DNA of 64,000 bases, taken from positions 798,973 to 862,972 of the forward strand of contig FJOG01000024.1 of NCBI GenBank assembly GCA_900073065.1. The letters run 5' to 3'. This document shows, piece after piece, positions 49,256 to 63,545 of this stretch (the stretch's first letter is position 1; every line of letters starts with the position of its first letter). The notes beneath the pieces are model-generated. The model saw only the letters and a list, made by a program, of their open reading frames with translations, was not told the DNA's origin and ran no database searches. The DNA comes from Phialocephala subalpina (taxonomy: Eukaryota; Ascomycota; Leotiomycetes; Helotiales; Mollisiaceae). The position numbers were made by a program, and so were the translations under genes.

Positions 49256-52200
49256 ATGCTTGACCCGCTCACCTCCCTCTCGGTTGCTGCTTCCATCGTC
49301 CAGTTCGTCGATTTCAGCAGCAAGCTCTTTGCAACGAGCCGCGAAATTTACGAATCTGCGAATGGTACATCGGTTGGCAGTGCCGAGTTGGAAGCAATTG
49401 CAAAAGATTTGGAAGGACTGAATGCTCGGCTGGGAAGCCATTTGCCGTCGCGGCAGACCCTCGGTGCATCTCCTTCAGACTCTGACATCTCCCTCATCAA
49501 ACTGGGCGAGCAATGCGCTGGGGTAGCGGCAGAACTCATAGAGTGTCTCGAAGAGTTGAAGGTTCAAGGGACAACAAATCTGCGATGGAAAAGCTTCCAG
49601 AAAGCTCTGAAAGGCGTGCGGAAGAAGAAGGAGGTCAATGCTATCAACTCGCGGCTGCAGAACTTCCGTGAGGAATTGTACCTGCACGTTCTTGTAAACT
49701 TGAGGTACATTCCAATTCCACATTCGGCAGATTGTACACGGATTACCATTTGCTAACTTCTGGTCCTCCAGGGAAAACCTCGATACACATGCCATCAAGC
49801 AACTACAAGGTTATCAAAAACTTGAAACAGACTCGCAGGCGTTGGCAATGAAGCTACAACAAGACAAGGAGGAGCTGGTGGCTGTTATGGCAGAAAGGTC
49901 GACGCAAGTGCTGTCCGCACAGAATCGGACGATTGAACTTATCGCCGCTGAGCATCAGAGGACCCGAAGGGAAATAATGGCCTCGATACACCACAGCAAA
50001 CCGAGCAAGCCACCACCCGAGTCAAGCTACGAGTCTGCCCAAGACAGACAGAAGAAGCTTCGTTTGATTGAGGCACTTCTTTTACAAAGTCTTCGTTTCT
50101 CAAATATGACGGATAGATTCGAAGAGATCCGACCACCTCATCGGAAGACTTGTGAATGGATATTCCAGACCCCAGATCCGAGATACTCTCGATCGTCAGA
50201 TTTTCCCGATTGGCTATTTCGTAAAAGTGGAATATTCTGGATTAATGGCAAGGCTGCATCCGGAAAGTCAACCTTGATGAGGTTCCTTTGTGGCGATAAA
50301 AGGACTCCAGCATTGCTCAAGGACTGGTCTCGGCCCACGCCCCTTATAATTGCAAGCCACTTCTTTTGGTACAATGGCACGCTGGATCAAAGATCTCATT
50401 CTGGCTTGCTACGTGCGCTGGTCTACAAAATCCTCCAACAATGCAAGCGCCTCATACCATTAGTATTTCCAGATTATTGGAATGAACGGACGCAATATCC
50501 TCTAAGGCTAATCGAAGGCATGGCTCCTGAATCTTGGACACTACCAAAGCTCTCGGAAGCTTTTCAGCTATTATTCCAGGTAGCTGGGAACAGTTTCAAA
50601 TTCTGCCTGTTCATTGATGGATTGGATGAGTACGATGGTGAGTATCTCGAAATCATTGATCTCATGACCAAAATTTCGACATTTTCGAATGTCAAGATTT
50701 GTCTATCCAGCAGACCGCTGTACGATTTTACAAAGGCATTCACTTCCTTGCCCGGGTTGCGACTCCAGGATCTCACCTTCAGCGACATCAAACAGTTCGT
50801 TGATGACGAATTGGGAGGCAATCCCCAAATGCAAGGTAAGTCATCTTCTCGTGGCAAGCTTACCCTCTATTCTTTATTATGTTAGTCTCGAAAGTTTCGC
50901 CAATCGAGGATCATCCAACTCTACTCCAACAAGGCACAAAAGAAGTGAACTGACTTGGGCTTTTTGACTCAGATCTTCAACAGCGAGAGCCCGAAGAAGC
51001 GCCTAAATTAGTCTTGGAGATCGTGGACAAGGCTGATGGCGTGTTTCTGTGGGTCAGACTTGTGGTCTTGTCGCTGCTTCGCGGACTGAGGAATTCAGAT
51101 CAAGTATGTGATCTTCAAGCACGACTTCGAACTTTACCTCCGTCTCTTGAGGACATGTTCAGTCATATCCTAGGTCGCCTTGAGCCAGTCTACTTAGCGC
51201 AGTCCTCTCGAATCTTCCAAATGTTCTTTGCTGCACAATCACTCGGCTGTGAGCTTCCAAGTGTCCAGCTCTCACTTGCTGAGGAGGAAGACGGATCTTC
51301 TTTAATGCCCAAAGAGAACAAAAAGTTCTTTGACAGCGAGATCACCGCTAGGTGTGAAATGGTTGAAATCTGGCTCCAAACAAGATGTGGAGGATTGATC
51401 GAAATACACGCACCCGGTCCTTCGGGCTATTCTCGGTCCAATGCGAAACTCAAATGGTTACATCGAACGGTTCACGACTTTTTGGTGTTACCTGAAGTAT
51501 GGAGTCGTGTTGTGAAAGGTACAGCAGAAACGGCCTTCAATCCACATGTCGCCTTGCTCCATTCCAAAGTCCTCTACTCGAAGTGCTTTCTATGGCCTGT
51601 GAACAATAACACATCAGTCAAGAATTTCAGGATACTAAAAGAAGGTGACGTACGCACTCTGACTATGGAAGCTCTACACTTCGCTTCCAAGGTGGAATTA
51701 GAGACTGGAAAGGTGCCTATTCCTGTGCTAGAGGAGCTGGACAAGGTGTCTCACCATCTTCTTGGGGATATTCTTAAAACACCTGGTTTCAGTTACTCAA
51801 CATGGCTCTTTGGGTCTCCAGTAGAAGCTCCGGACCCCCTTCTTTGCATTGCGATCAACGTCGGCCTCTATAGCTATGTAGCAGAGAAAGTCAAACGAAG
51901 CCATAGCCTGCCCACGAATTATTCCGGCCGGCTCTTGTTGAACTTCGCCGTCAGAGCATATGTTAGCCATCGTCGCATAGAATTCGTACCGAATTCGAGA
52001 ATGGTAGAGCTTCTTCTGGGCAACAACGCTTTGCCCGACGGAATTGAACTAGGTACCTCGGCGTGGGATCACGTTCTTGAGGACCTTTTTCTCCTTTTCC
52101 GTGGACGTCAGGTAGAACCTGCAATTGCATTGGAGTGGCTGAAAATTGTCAGGGCCTTCCTCCAACAGGGTGCAGACCCCACACAGAGTTGCTCTTTCAA

Positions 52201-52516
52201 TGGCCTTAAATGGTCGGTATATGACCTCGTCGATGTATTCGAGGAGAATTTCCCAATCGAAACGAAAGAATTGAAGGAGCTTCTTGTGGCCCTTGGTCAT
52301 AAACCAAAGCTCGAAAAGCAAAACCCCACACCCATTACGGATTTCGAGGGCAGACCGCATTCAGCCTCCCTACCGAGCTCAGCTTCCCTACCGAGCTCAG
52401 CCTCCCTACCGAGCGAGGATCGGTCTTCACGAAGCAAAGCAAGAAGGTGGCTGCAAAAGATACATCGGCCTTCAAGTGATGGAAAGGTCGCATTAGGATG
52501 GAGAAAGAAGAATTGA
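49256..52516 (+). CDS. NLR-like STAND NTPase with fungal Helo-like N-terminus
   Basis: Fungal NOD-like receptor architecture, a class linked to non-self recognition and cell-death signalling; the role of this one is unknown. Exons 49256-49704, 49772-50835 and 50973-52516 join in frame to 1018 residues. The N-terminal helical domain begins MLDPLTSLSVAASIVQFVDF, typical of fungal STAND proteins (Helo_like_N type). A coiled linker is followed by the NACHT-like NTPase with Walker A NGKAASGKSTLM (about residue 308) and Walker B FCLFIDGLDEYDG (about 428). After the second intron comes KADGVFLWVRLVVLSLLRGL, the start of the helical region seen C-terminal to NACHT in these proteins. No ankyrin, WD40 or TPR array is evident. 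The C-terminus has three SASLPS units. A decayed paralogue lies 1.1 kb downstream in the same orientation. Confidence 0.88.
52360..52413 (+). repeat. Three tandem 18-bp coding repeats
   Basis: TCAGCCTCCCTACCGAGC is present three times in a row, the middle copy with one C-to-T change. It encodes SASLPS units in the C-terminal tail of the NLR-like protein. Confidence 0.9.
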
Positions 52517-53611
52517 GCAATGAGATTAGTCTTGCTGTCACGATGAAATGATGTTAAAAAGGCTATACATCTTGCTCTATTGGATCACGGAAAATGATTA
52601 TCGCCACTAGTGAGCCTCCTCGATCAAACCACATTAAATCTTCCCAGGATCCAGTATTTACAGGCCTAGACTTCCTCAGCCAACCTCTCTTGAGCAACGA
52701 CCTTCCATAGTCGAGGTCATAAGGAAGCCTCTGCGCAGTACAGATGCTCAGCTTCATCCAAGTCCAGGCGAGGCTGGAACACTGAAGTTGTTGTAATACT
52801 TCATTGACATACCCAATGCTATGTGGTAATTCTTCGTTTGGACTGGGTCTAATCGAAGTCGATAAGTGTACTACTTACAAGAAATGCCGTATCTGCAGTC
52901 GAAGAAGATGATCTCGCTCTTGAGATAACCAGGAAAGGGGCAGAGCCTTCGGCTCGCTGACTGGAATGGGAAGTTCATTCATTGTACATTGATCAAGCAC
53001 TTAAGATTATTCGCAGACATCAAACACGCCGCTATTATGAAGCAAAACATCAGCTCTCATCTGCTGCAGCTAAGAAATAATTTGTCGTAACCGTGGTTGC
53101 AAGACAATCCTCTGCCCGAGAGCGGTTTCCTAATTCCCGGATCATGCCTTCATTGTCGGCATACCTTAATCGGCAGCACTTCTAAGTGGAGGGTCAGAAG
53201 TGCTGCCGATTATCAGGAACATACCTCCCTAATGTATTAACCGCAGACCGCACATTCGAAATTCCGGACGGCACGGAGCATCGTGCGATTCGGCGCCAAG
53301 CGAGCTGCACAATGAGATGCGATGCACAGCCTTGACGCTGCAGCCTCATCGACCGCTACTGGCCCACCACTTCTGTTCAAGGGACGAGGCGTAATCCACG
53401 AGGCTACTCCGGGATGCCTCGCTGCTTGCACAATCGAAAACTTGCCGTTAGCGACTAATCTCGAAAGCGGTAGTGCGAGCACCTTTTCTTTCTCGCAGTA
53501 TTAACTTTGTCGACCTCTATGATTAGGCACATATTCACTTCAACTCACACAGCCTTCTCCATTTGTTTCGAACTAGAGGTTTCGTGTATAGGATCACAAA
53601 TACACTCCACG
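52517..53611. other. Spacer between the two NLR-like loci
   Basis: No gene is supported. It contains the 17-bp inverted repeat listed separately. Confidence 0.5.
53167..53212. repeat. Perfect 17-bp inverted repeat, 12-base loop
   Basis: TAATCGGCAGCACTTCT (53167-53183) is exactly complementary to AGAAGTGCTGCCGATTA (53196-53212). It sits in the spacer between the intact and the decayed NLR-like gene. It may be a remnant of a small mobile element, a hairpin RNA, or a cruciform-forming site. No flanking target-site duplication was identified. Confidence 0.85.
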
Positions 53612-54073
53612 ATGCTCGATCCGTTCTCAGCCCTTGGCCTCACCAGCAACATCATACAGTTTGTTGACTTCGGCTCAAAACTCGTCTTTGGCAGTAGCGA
53701 GCTATATCGCTCTGCCGATGGTACTTCCGAGATGCTTTCCGAGCTCTCATCCATCACGCACAACCTCAGATCCATGAGTTCTAAATTAGGAGGTGCAGAC
53801 CAGGCGGAAAGTCAATTGTCCAGCCTAGCGATGCAATGCAAGATACTAGCAGATCATCTCCTCCAGGTGCTTCAGGACCTTGCTGTAGGAGGTCGACACA
53901 GGTGCTGGAAGACGGTGCGACAAGCCTTGGGGACGATTTTGAAGGACAAGGACGTCCGTGACATCGAGCGAAGACTTGATCAGCCCTACAAAAGCAACGC
54001 TCCAGACTTTCACTCCGGACTACTTGAAGAACCAATCACAAAGCTCAAAAACACCCACTCTAAGCCCTTGTAG

Positions 54074-54770
54074 CGCATCATCAGAGTTCTAAGACTGCGT
54101 TAAGGGGGTGACTATGTCTTGGTAGGCTCAAATAGGGATTAACGCCTTGCGTATCAAAGTTTAAAAGCTTGCTCGACTCTCCCGAAGAGCTTCTGAGTAT
54201 TTATAGGGGCCTTCGTCTTTCGGGAGATCAAGGGTCTACTAGCAACCAGTACACATTCGGACATTCCGAAAGACAAGGGCCATTGCAAGTGCTCGAAGGC
54301 TCCTCGCTTACCAGTTTAGCAGTTAAGAGTTAGCCGTTTGACTGCGGATTTAAGAGATAAATTTTCTCGAAGTCTTTTTTTCTCTTTCTTTCTTTCACTT
54401 TTACTGGAAGTGAGTCCTCTCCCCGCCCCTTTCTCTCTCTCCCAACTTATGACTAACTCTTAGACTGGCAAATACTGTAGGGCTTTGGGTAGTGAGAGGA
54501 GAGAGTGTAGCTAGCAGAAATGAAATGGCGAGTGGATCCATTATCAAATCATAACACATAAGCCTCATTTCCCCCTACGCATTGCAATCGAGCCTCAAAC
54601 CTACCCCTTGCTACTCTCACGGACTCTCTCCTTGGCGCACCCCAGTCGCATTCTGGACAGCCCAATCAGAAGGCCTCTTGAACTGTCTTTGCCCTCACTT
54701 TTTTTGTGAGGAAAAAGTCCGGAGCGTGCTTCTCTAGGGCAGTTTAGGAGCCAACTGATCCTCAGACTTG
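54074..54770. mobile_element. Possible retroelement-like insertion in the NLR pseudogene
   Basis: Where the intact paralogue has a 67-bp intron, this copy has about 0.7 kb of unrelated sequence. It contains a TATA-like TATTTATAGGGG near 54199, an 8-bp inverted repeat CTCCCGAA/TTCGGGAG around it, long CT-rich runs at 54380-54445, and a small hairpin CCTCAC/GTGAGG with a T7 loop near 54693-54711. These would fit a solo LTR or an LTR fragment, but I could not fix terminal TG/CA ends or a target-site duplication, so the borders are approximate. Confidence 0.3.
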
Positions 54771-55749
54771 CCAACGATCTCAAGTAGGCAACCAGCCTGT
54801 TTTCTTCCGCCATCGCTGACCGCAATTCCTAGTAACAAAAGTTCTGATATGAACGATCAAATCCGAAAATTGTCGTCGCTGCATACTGAGATGGGCGTGA
54901 ATCGCGACCCCGGCCTAGCTGAGCTGACGGACGAGATTATTCAGACCTTGAACGCCAAAGTTCAAGAAGACCAGGAATATTTGAGGACACTAGGAGCACA
55001 ACTAAAGTCGCTCGAAAACGAAGGCTCTAAGATGGTGAGGCAGGAAACTGTTCTCGCAAGTCTATCTTTCAAGACCCTGGCCGTTCGACGCTCGAGGATT
55101 GTGGACTCTCATCCCAAGACCTTTGATTGGATATTTGTAGACTTTACGAGCGACGAATCACCTCCTACGAACTTTCCTCTTTGGCTTCGTGAAGGCTCGG
55201 GGATCTATTGGATCCTTGGGAAGGCTGGCTCTGGAAATTCCACACTTATGAAGTATATTGAAAGTCACAACATAGTGCAGAGCCACCTCCTTGGATGGGC
55301 CGACCCGCTGAAGCTTGTCACATCCACATACTACTTCTGGGGGGCCGGCAGCGAGCTGCAAAAATCACAGATTGGTCTGCTTCGGTCTCTACTTCACCAT
55401 ATCCTGCGTCAACGTCCTGAGCTCATCCCGGGTGTCTGCGAAAGAGCTCTTCCGCATGGCTCATATTCTGGACGCGAAGAGCTCAATTGGAGCTTGCGAA
55501 ATCTGATAGAAATTCTAGAGTGGCTAACCCTACAGCAAACATTCCCTGTACGATTCTGCTTTTTCGTCGATGGCTTGGATGAATACGAAGGGGATTCCGT
55601 CAAAGTCATCAATGTCCTACATCAGCTCTCCGCTTCACCAGCTATCAAGCTATGCGTCTCAAGCAGACCTTGACCAGAGATTGAATCATCTCTTCAAGTT
55701 TTCACCAGGTAAGATACAGTATCGAAATCTATATTCACGATCTATTGGC

Positions 55750-56035
55750 AGCGGGTTAATGAAAAATCACGTTAATTGATTATAATCATGATTAACGTGA
55801 TTAGATTAAATTAGATTATGATTAACTCTTTTTTTTTTTAGAAAATCTAGATTAAGATCTAAAAAATCAAATTACATGCAAAATAATCTAAATTTTAATC
55901 AAATAATTTAGAGGATAATTGATTTAATCTAAATTTTCATGATTAGATTAGATTATGATTACAAGTATATCCTCATGAATAGATTATGATTAACTACCTA
56001 TAATCTAATTTAATCTAACTATTTATTTCCCAGAA
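55750..56035. other. AT-rich block inside the NLR pseudogene
   Basis: About 285 bases are built almost only from A and T, with the words GATTA, TTAAT and AATCTAA repeated in both orientations. This contrasts sharply with the coding sequence on either side. An 11-bp inverted repeat, ATCACGTTAAT/ATTAACGTGAT, lies at 55766-55801. The block sits where the intact paralogue has its second intron. It could be an expanded intron, a small AT-rich element, or sequence altered by repeat-induced mutation. Confidence 0.6.
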
Positions 56036-57342
56036 TTTAACGCTACACATCCTGAATAAAGCACGAGGCGTTTTTCTGTGGGTATATCTTGTTGTTCGTT
56101 CTCTGCTACGAGGTCTGAGGCAAGAGGATACACTCTCCGATCTCCACAGGAGATTGTCGCTTTTTCCTCCAGATATCGGAAGCTTCTACAGGTAAATGCT
56201 AGACGATATCGAGAAAGTCTACCTTTTCAAACAGCCCAGATATTAGGAATGTGTCGTGCAGCAGGGGAAGCTTTGCCTTTGCATACTTTCTCATTTTTGG
56301 ATGATGAAGCCCGAGACGAGCAATACGTACTTCTTTGGGAAAGAAGATCAAGAAAGTGGACCGACGAACAGTTTGCCACTAACAATACCACCACTCGCAA
56401 AAGAGTGCACGCTCGCTACAAAGATTTGGTTGAGATTACCCTCGAAGACGGGCGTAGGAAGCACCAGACTTTCTTGGTTGACTTCCTTCATCGGACTGTC
56501 GTAGACTTCTTACTGACAGAAGACATTCGAGACCGGCTATCAGGATGGGCTTTGCTGTCTTTGAATTCGTATCGAAGCTTGTTGCGGGCCTCGATTGTTT
56601 TGATGAAAATTCTCCACCTGCTGAAATAGAAGCTGCTCACTCATGTGTCCAAGAATGTCTGTTCTATGCACGACAACTCGAGAGCCGAAACGAGGATACA
56701 AGACTTGGTACATCCTTGATAGACGAGATGGATAGTATGGCACACTACCACTAGGCCGATATAATGATAGACATGCCAGGAACTTTTGTAGCATGGGAGG
56801 AAGACTGGATTGTCAAATTGGCTGCTCAAGCAGGGCTTTTAACTTATGTAAGTCAAAAGTTTCCGCCTCCGCTACGGCCCAGGCGTATTCGTAAATACGG
56901 AGCACCAGCCCTATACTGCACTCTCGTCTGTCCCATGGGCTCTCGCGCCGGGACGTTTCAAAACCTGGATATCGACATGCTTCGCTTGCTCTTGAAGCTT
57001 GGTGTTTATCCCAACACATGCTATAACGAGCTTCCAATCTCGTTTCTTTTTCTCGAAAGCTGTGTTGGAAAGTCTGCCGATGCGGACGAGTCAACAAGAG
57101 CAATTTGGGGAGAGGCTATTCGCCTGTTGCTTACCCATGGTGCTGACCTCCATGTCTTCCATCAAGAAAGGCCCGGTGATGCCTACTCGAATAGATACAG
57201 AGGGCATCTTGATCAAGCTCTATCCAAGGTCGTGCAAATCATTCGGCAATGCTGTCTAGAACAAACAAGCCTGCACGGTGAATTTCTTGAAAGATACCGG
57301 CTGTGCCGGAAGTCGCTTTTCAGATCCGTTGGGTGGCGCTGA

Positions 57343-58045
57343 TCTTCGAGATCATCGATTTTCGGGTTGGAGTCTGTCATAGGCCAGAGACTTAAAATCT
57401 TTTCGCACATAATACATAAGACACCATGATCTGATATATACGCACTTCTCAGTCTCTACCGAAGCAATGGCAGATCTCCTTGGACTATTGTCGCCTTCAA
57501 GGGTTGGGAGGGTCATCACAACTGTGTCTACATTCGTGCTGGAATCGCAGTTTCCCTTTATTGATAAATTAATGCTCTACCTTCTACAGACTGGAGGATT
57601 GTGTGGACACCGCTTTCTTGTGAGTTGAAAATACGATTTTTTTAGCAGGAGGTAACAGCAAAATTCTGCCCAAGGAGTTTTGGAGCAAGATGATCTCGGC
57701 GTGGTTTGAAATGGGTTTCAGCAAGACGAGTAAACCACATAGCTTCGACTCCGATCGCATTTGGCAACGCAATCATGTTTCCCCTGGGAGCAGTCTACAT
57801 TATTTGATAATCTGCTGATTTCAAGCTTCCCTTGAACCAAAGCCGTTGAAGATGCCCAGCCTGCACTGGACTAAAGTCCCCCACACTCCGCTGCTTCAAG
57901 TCCCTCGGTGATTAATACCAACTTCCAAGTCGGAGCATGGGTCTCTAAAGTACTCCAAATTACACAGGTACGTGCTCCTTTCGGCTCATGATCAGTGCTA
58001 TTCCCACAACCTAACTTCAAAAGGGCAGAGGAGTTTAGAGGCAAC
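57343..58045. other. Intergenic, no gene seen
   Basis: Short frames only. The 3' end of the secreted-protein gene might extend here if its last exon has one more intron, since a GTGAGT donor-like site overlaps its stop. Confidence 0.4.
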
Positions 58046-58669
58046 TCACACTTTGTTCGGGCACTCACAAACACACTCGAGTTCCGTTGAACCTGTACAC
58101 TGCGACTTTGGGATCGTGGTTGTTATCGGCAGCTGGTGATCAGAACACGGGTCGCGAATATAGACTACGCAGCAGTCGTAGGGACTGTTGTATTGTCAGT
58201 GTCCGCGGGATTGAGGGACAACGGCGCCATCAAGAGAGGCAGAATCGATAGGAAATGGTAGGTGTGGCAATGAGCAGGAAGTGGTAATTGGGGAGAACAG
58301 TGCTGGGGGAGACATACGTGCCGTCGGGACATTGGGCAAGGCAGTGTGGAGATTTACAAAGGGCTCGTCTCTCAAGGACATCATCTGCGGGTGTCAGCAG
58401 TTGCTTTACTAGGAGGCAGCGCTTTCAATCTCCCAGCCTAGTCTGGAGAATCCAGAAGGACGGGCTGAGCTAGGATATTTCTTTCGGTTTGGCGTTACTG
58501 TTCAAGCCAATAAAAGTCCTCCCTAATAAGAGAAGTAGGCTACGAGTTTCCCAGGCAAGACTAGGACATTGAAAACGCTGCTGGTGTTAGAGGAGGGTAG
58601 GTCACCTTGTGGGAGCGCAGTTATGCTTGCTGCAGTGAGCAGAGCAGTGATAAAAACTCGGAAAAGCAT
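58046..58669 (-). CDS. Small secreted cysteine-rich protein
   Basis: Three minus-strand exons (58606-58669, 58318-58384, 58046-58184) join in frame to 89 residues. The first exon is almost entirely a signal peptide, MLFRVFITALLTAASITALP. After the first splice comes DDVLERR, a possible dibasic processing site. The mature part then carries ten cysteines (LCKSPHCLAQC, YDCC, DPC, SQC, then LECVCEC). Introns are 221 and 133 bp, with GTGACC and GTATGT donors. Conventional ORF lists miss this gene because each exon is short. The cysteine density suggests a disulfide-rich apoplastic protein, possibly an effector or antimicrobial-type peptide; no family is recognised. The stop could be bypassed by a further intron. 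Confidence 0.6.
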
Positions 58670-59831
58670 ATTGAATGGAATGAAGGAGCATAATTTCTTC
58701 GATGAGAATGGAACAAGTTCATGTTCCCGCAGCAGACTTCAATGGGATATTTATGGGTATCTGTCGCCGGACTCCGGGCCAACTTTTCGGCTACCCGTCT
58801 TGGTGCAGCACACAGAATCCCAAATCACACGATGAATACGAGCTGAACTCAAAATTTCAAACGGATGAACAGTCCAGCTACATTGTACCCCCGCGCCGTA
58901 GAGATTGTGGGGTTCGCTTAGCGGCCAAGAAAGCCCCTTTTCTTTAGGCTCAAAAGGATGAAAGCAGCACGTGGCTGGAAGAATTTCTAGCTTTCCGTGG
59001 CTTGCGCAACGTTCCGAGGGAGCGCATGCAATATTTGGTAACGAGGTTCTGGAAGGATGCTCGAAAACTTGGAAAGACAAAAATAGCAATAGAAGGGAAC
59101 GCCGGTCGTAGGCAAGCGAAGGGTTTTCAAACCGCAGCGATGGAAGTGAGAGTGCCATTTTGGCCCAGATTCAAATGTCGGTGCTCATTCAGGTTATTTG
59201 GAAGGACGTTAGCTTTTCCTATTCAACTGGTTTGGACGAGGTGAGAAAGGACCACTGAGGTGTCCCTTCCCTTCTTGGAGTTTCCACCATCGTGTCGGCC
59301 TGGCAACCCTGAATTCCCATTTCTCAGCTGTGCTCTCGCGCTTTGTTTTCGATTATGAGTATGAATTTCGCACCTTGGGCCGGTCTGCAAGCATTCCAGA
59401 CAGGTGACTGCCTCCTTTCGAAGACCTCGGGATACATCAAGGTCACGTGTCGTGATGTTAGGTTCTTACTCACTAGAGCGAGCTTGGTTTTTAGGCTATC
59501 TATTATGCTTAATTTGAAACAATAGATTAAGACTCGAGATATTCTGGAGAAAGGGAATGGTGTAGGTGGGATATAAATGGAAAATGATCCATCCAAGGAC
59601 CTGGTTGGTCTCGGCAGAGCTAGCCCCTCGCTTACGAGGGGTTACTCCCGTCACTAAAAAACCTCAATCTCGATGTCAAACACCACTCCAAAGATTCATC
59701 AACATTTCCATCGCTATTCACAAGCCATAGTCTCGAGCAGAGGACATTTCAGATATTATTTCATTTATCTCAAGCATCTCTGCACCACTGTCCCTCGAAG
59801 TCGCACACACCTACCAGCCCGCGAACGAACC
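58670..59831. other. Intergenic, no gene seen
   Basis: Short overlapping frames on both strands without motifs. The last 200 bases probably hold the 3' untranslated region of the oxidase gene. Confidence 0.5.
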
Positions 59832-61915
<2,084 letters not shown>

Positions 61916-63545
61916 ACTTGATGCTTGGGGAACGAGGATAAAGAGATGAAACAAACTTTCCAGATGCCAGAAGTGCAGGACCGACGTCGATCCAGCACCC
62001 TTTTGAACGGTCTCTCGTAGAAACCCTCACCAAGCCAAGCGGATAATGATAGCTCACACGACTGGGTACTATGCCTTCATGGCACCACAGCAACCCATCA
62101 TGGCACCACAATAACAGCACCGTACCCTACACCGTAATTTCAGTGCGGGGACTGCACAACATGCCCGTCTGCTGCGCTTGAAACTCTTTCAAGAGGGCAC
62201 AGGATTGAGATCGTCAGTGGCGGAAGGTGGAGCCGCGATAGCATGCAACGCAACTGCATGAGCGTGAGGTTTGATCTGGCTGGTGATTGGACCAACATTG
62301 CGTCCAAGCTAGCAGGGCTTCGGGAGTGTTCACTTCGGGGACGACGGGGAGGAGAGAGCGTCCGCCCCCAACCGTTGACCACGTTTCGAGCGAGGAGACG
62401 AGCATGATCCCGTTTACGAAGTACTCCGTAGGTTTGTGACGGGTGTTGGGGCCAACGGATGAACCGTGGGTCGGGTAGCGAGCCCCGCCTTTCACCCCAG
62501 TCCCCTGGCGCGGCAAGTGTGCAAGATAGCCCAGAGCGGGTGCTCGGCCGTTAGAGTAGTCCGCTTCTGGTACCCTTCTCGGAGATCAGCCAGCCAGATT
62601 GAGTGATCTTCAGTTGTCGTTGTCTGAACCTGCGACCAACGAGTCAACCACGTCGAATCCTTTGATCTTCATGCATTTCTGTTTCTTCCCTTGCCCTTTT
62701 CGAAGAGCAATTGCCGTAGTGGTCCCCCACAAGTCGGCTGGCATTGATTGGCGAAAGTCGAAGTTGGGATGGTCATCCATTACCCCATTGGTACACTTGC
62801 AGCCCCGCTAAAAGACTCAAACAACACCAAAATCCTTCTTGGCGCTTCTCATGCGGCTAAGAAGAAGTGAAGAGAAAGATCTTTCTCACCTTGTAAATCT
62901 GCTATGGTTCTGTGAACGGATTTCCTCAGATTTGTGTGAAAACTTTGTTTAGCCCAGTCGCTATTCCCCAGACCTCTTGGCGAGACCGTTGAATTAGGGG
63001 TTTGCTTACCTCGTTACGCTGCAAAGCCGGCAGGGAAATCCAGACTTCAAGAGAACCCTTCCTCCCAAAGTTGGAGAAGCATGTTCGTCGCTACGTGGAC
63101 GAATCTAGAAACATTCTTTCTCTTGCCCTAATCATCGGCTCGTCCGGGGACCGTCTCGCCATGGGACCCCTGTGGATTAGCAAAGTTCAAACGCGTCCTC
63201 TACGCTCGATTTGACACGCAGGGATTGCCTCGGCAGGTACCGACTCGGAATCGCATGGTGCGAAAAATCTCCTTGCGAACCCTGGGACACGTTTAATTCG
63301 TCATGCGTAGGAAGTTCACATGCGGAAGATCATTTTCTATTCGGGCTCTTGAGATCGGCTAAGAAACGGCTTGGGTCGTTTGGAAGGCTAGACGAAAATC
63401 TCCTATCCCGGTGCTGAGTCCATTTGCTACACGCTGTGAAAATGTGAAATATCGCAGAACTCTCTTTCATTTCCAGGCGTGGTTTGTTTATGGACTCTGT
63501 TCATCATTCTTGTTGTTGTACTATCAAGGTTATTTTTTGTTTCTC
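61916..63545. other. Intergenic between oxidase and rhodopsin-domain genes
   Basis: The two genes diverge across 1.6 kb. At about 62085-62115 the unit CATGGCACCACA(A/G)(C/T)AAC-like is repeated twice in close succession. No other structure or gene can be supported. Confidence 0.5.

Larger units (their letters stand above)
53612..57342 (+). pseudogene. Decayed tandem paralogue of the NLR-like STAND gene
   Basis: The first exon begins MLDPFSALGLTSNIIQFVDF, matching the N-terminus of the intact neighbour in position and spacing, but runs to a stop at 54071-54073. Homology resumes at about 54850 (DQIRKLSSLHTEMG) and covers the NTPase. Walker A reads GKAGSGNSTLM, with the essential lysine replaced by asparagine. 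Walker B is intact (RFCFFVDGLDEYEG). A TGA at 55671-55673 follows VSSRP, where the intact gene continues for about 35 more residues before its intron. After an AT-rich block the frame picks up at KARGVFLWVYLVVRSLLRGL. It then needs several frame changes through 56080-57342, where C-terminal sequence such as RRTLDQ-unrelated WTDEQFATNN and LLLKLGVYPNTC is seen. Several independent lesions make function as an NTPase unlikely. Truncated N-terminal expression remains possible. Confidence 0.82.
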
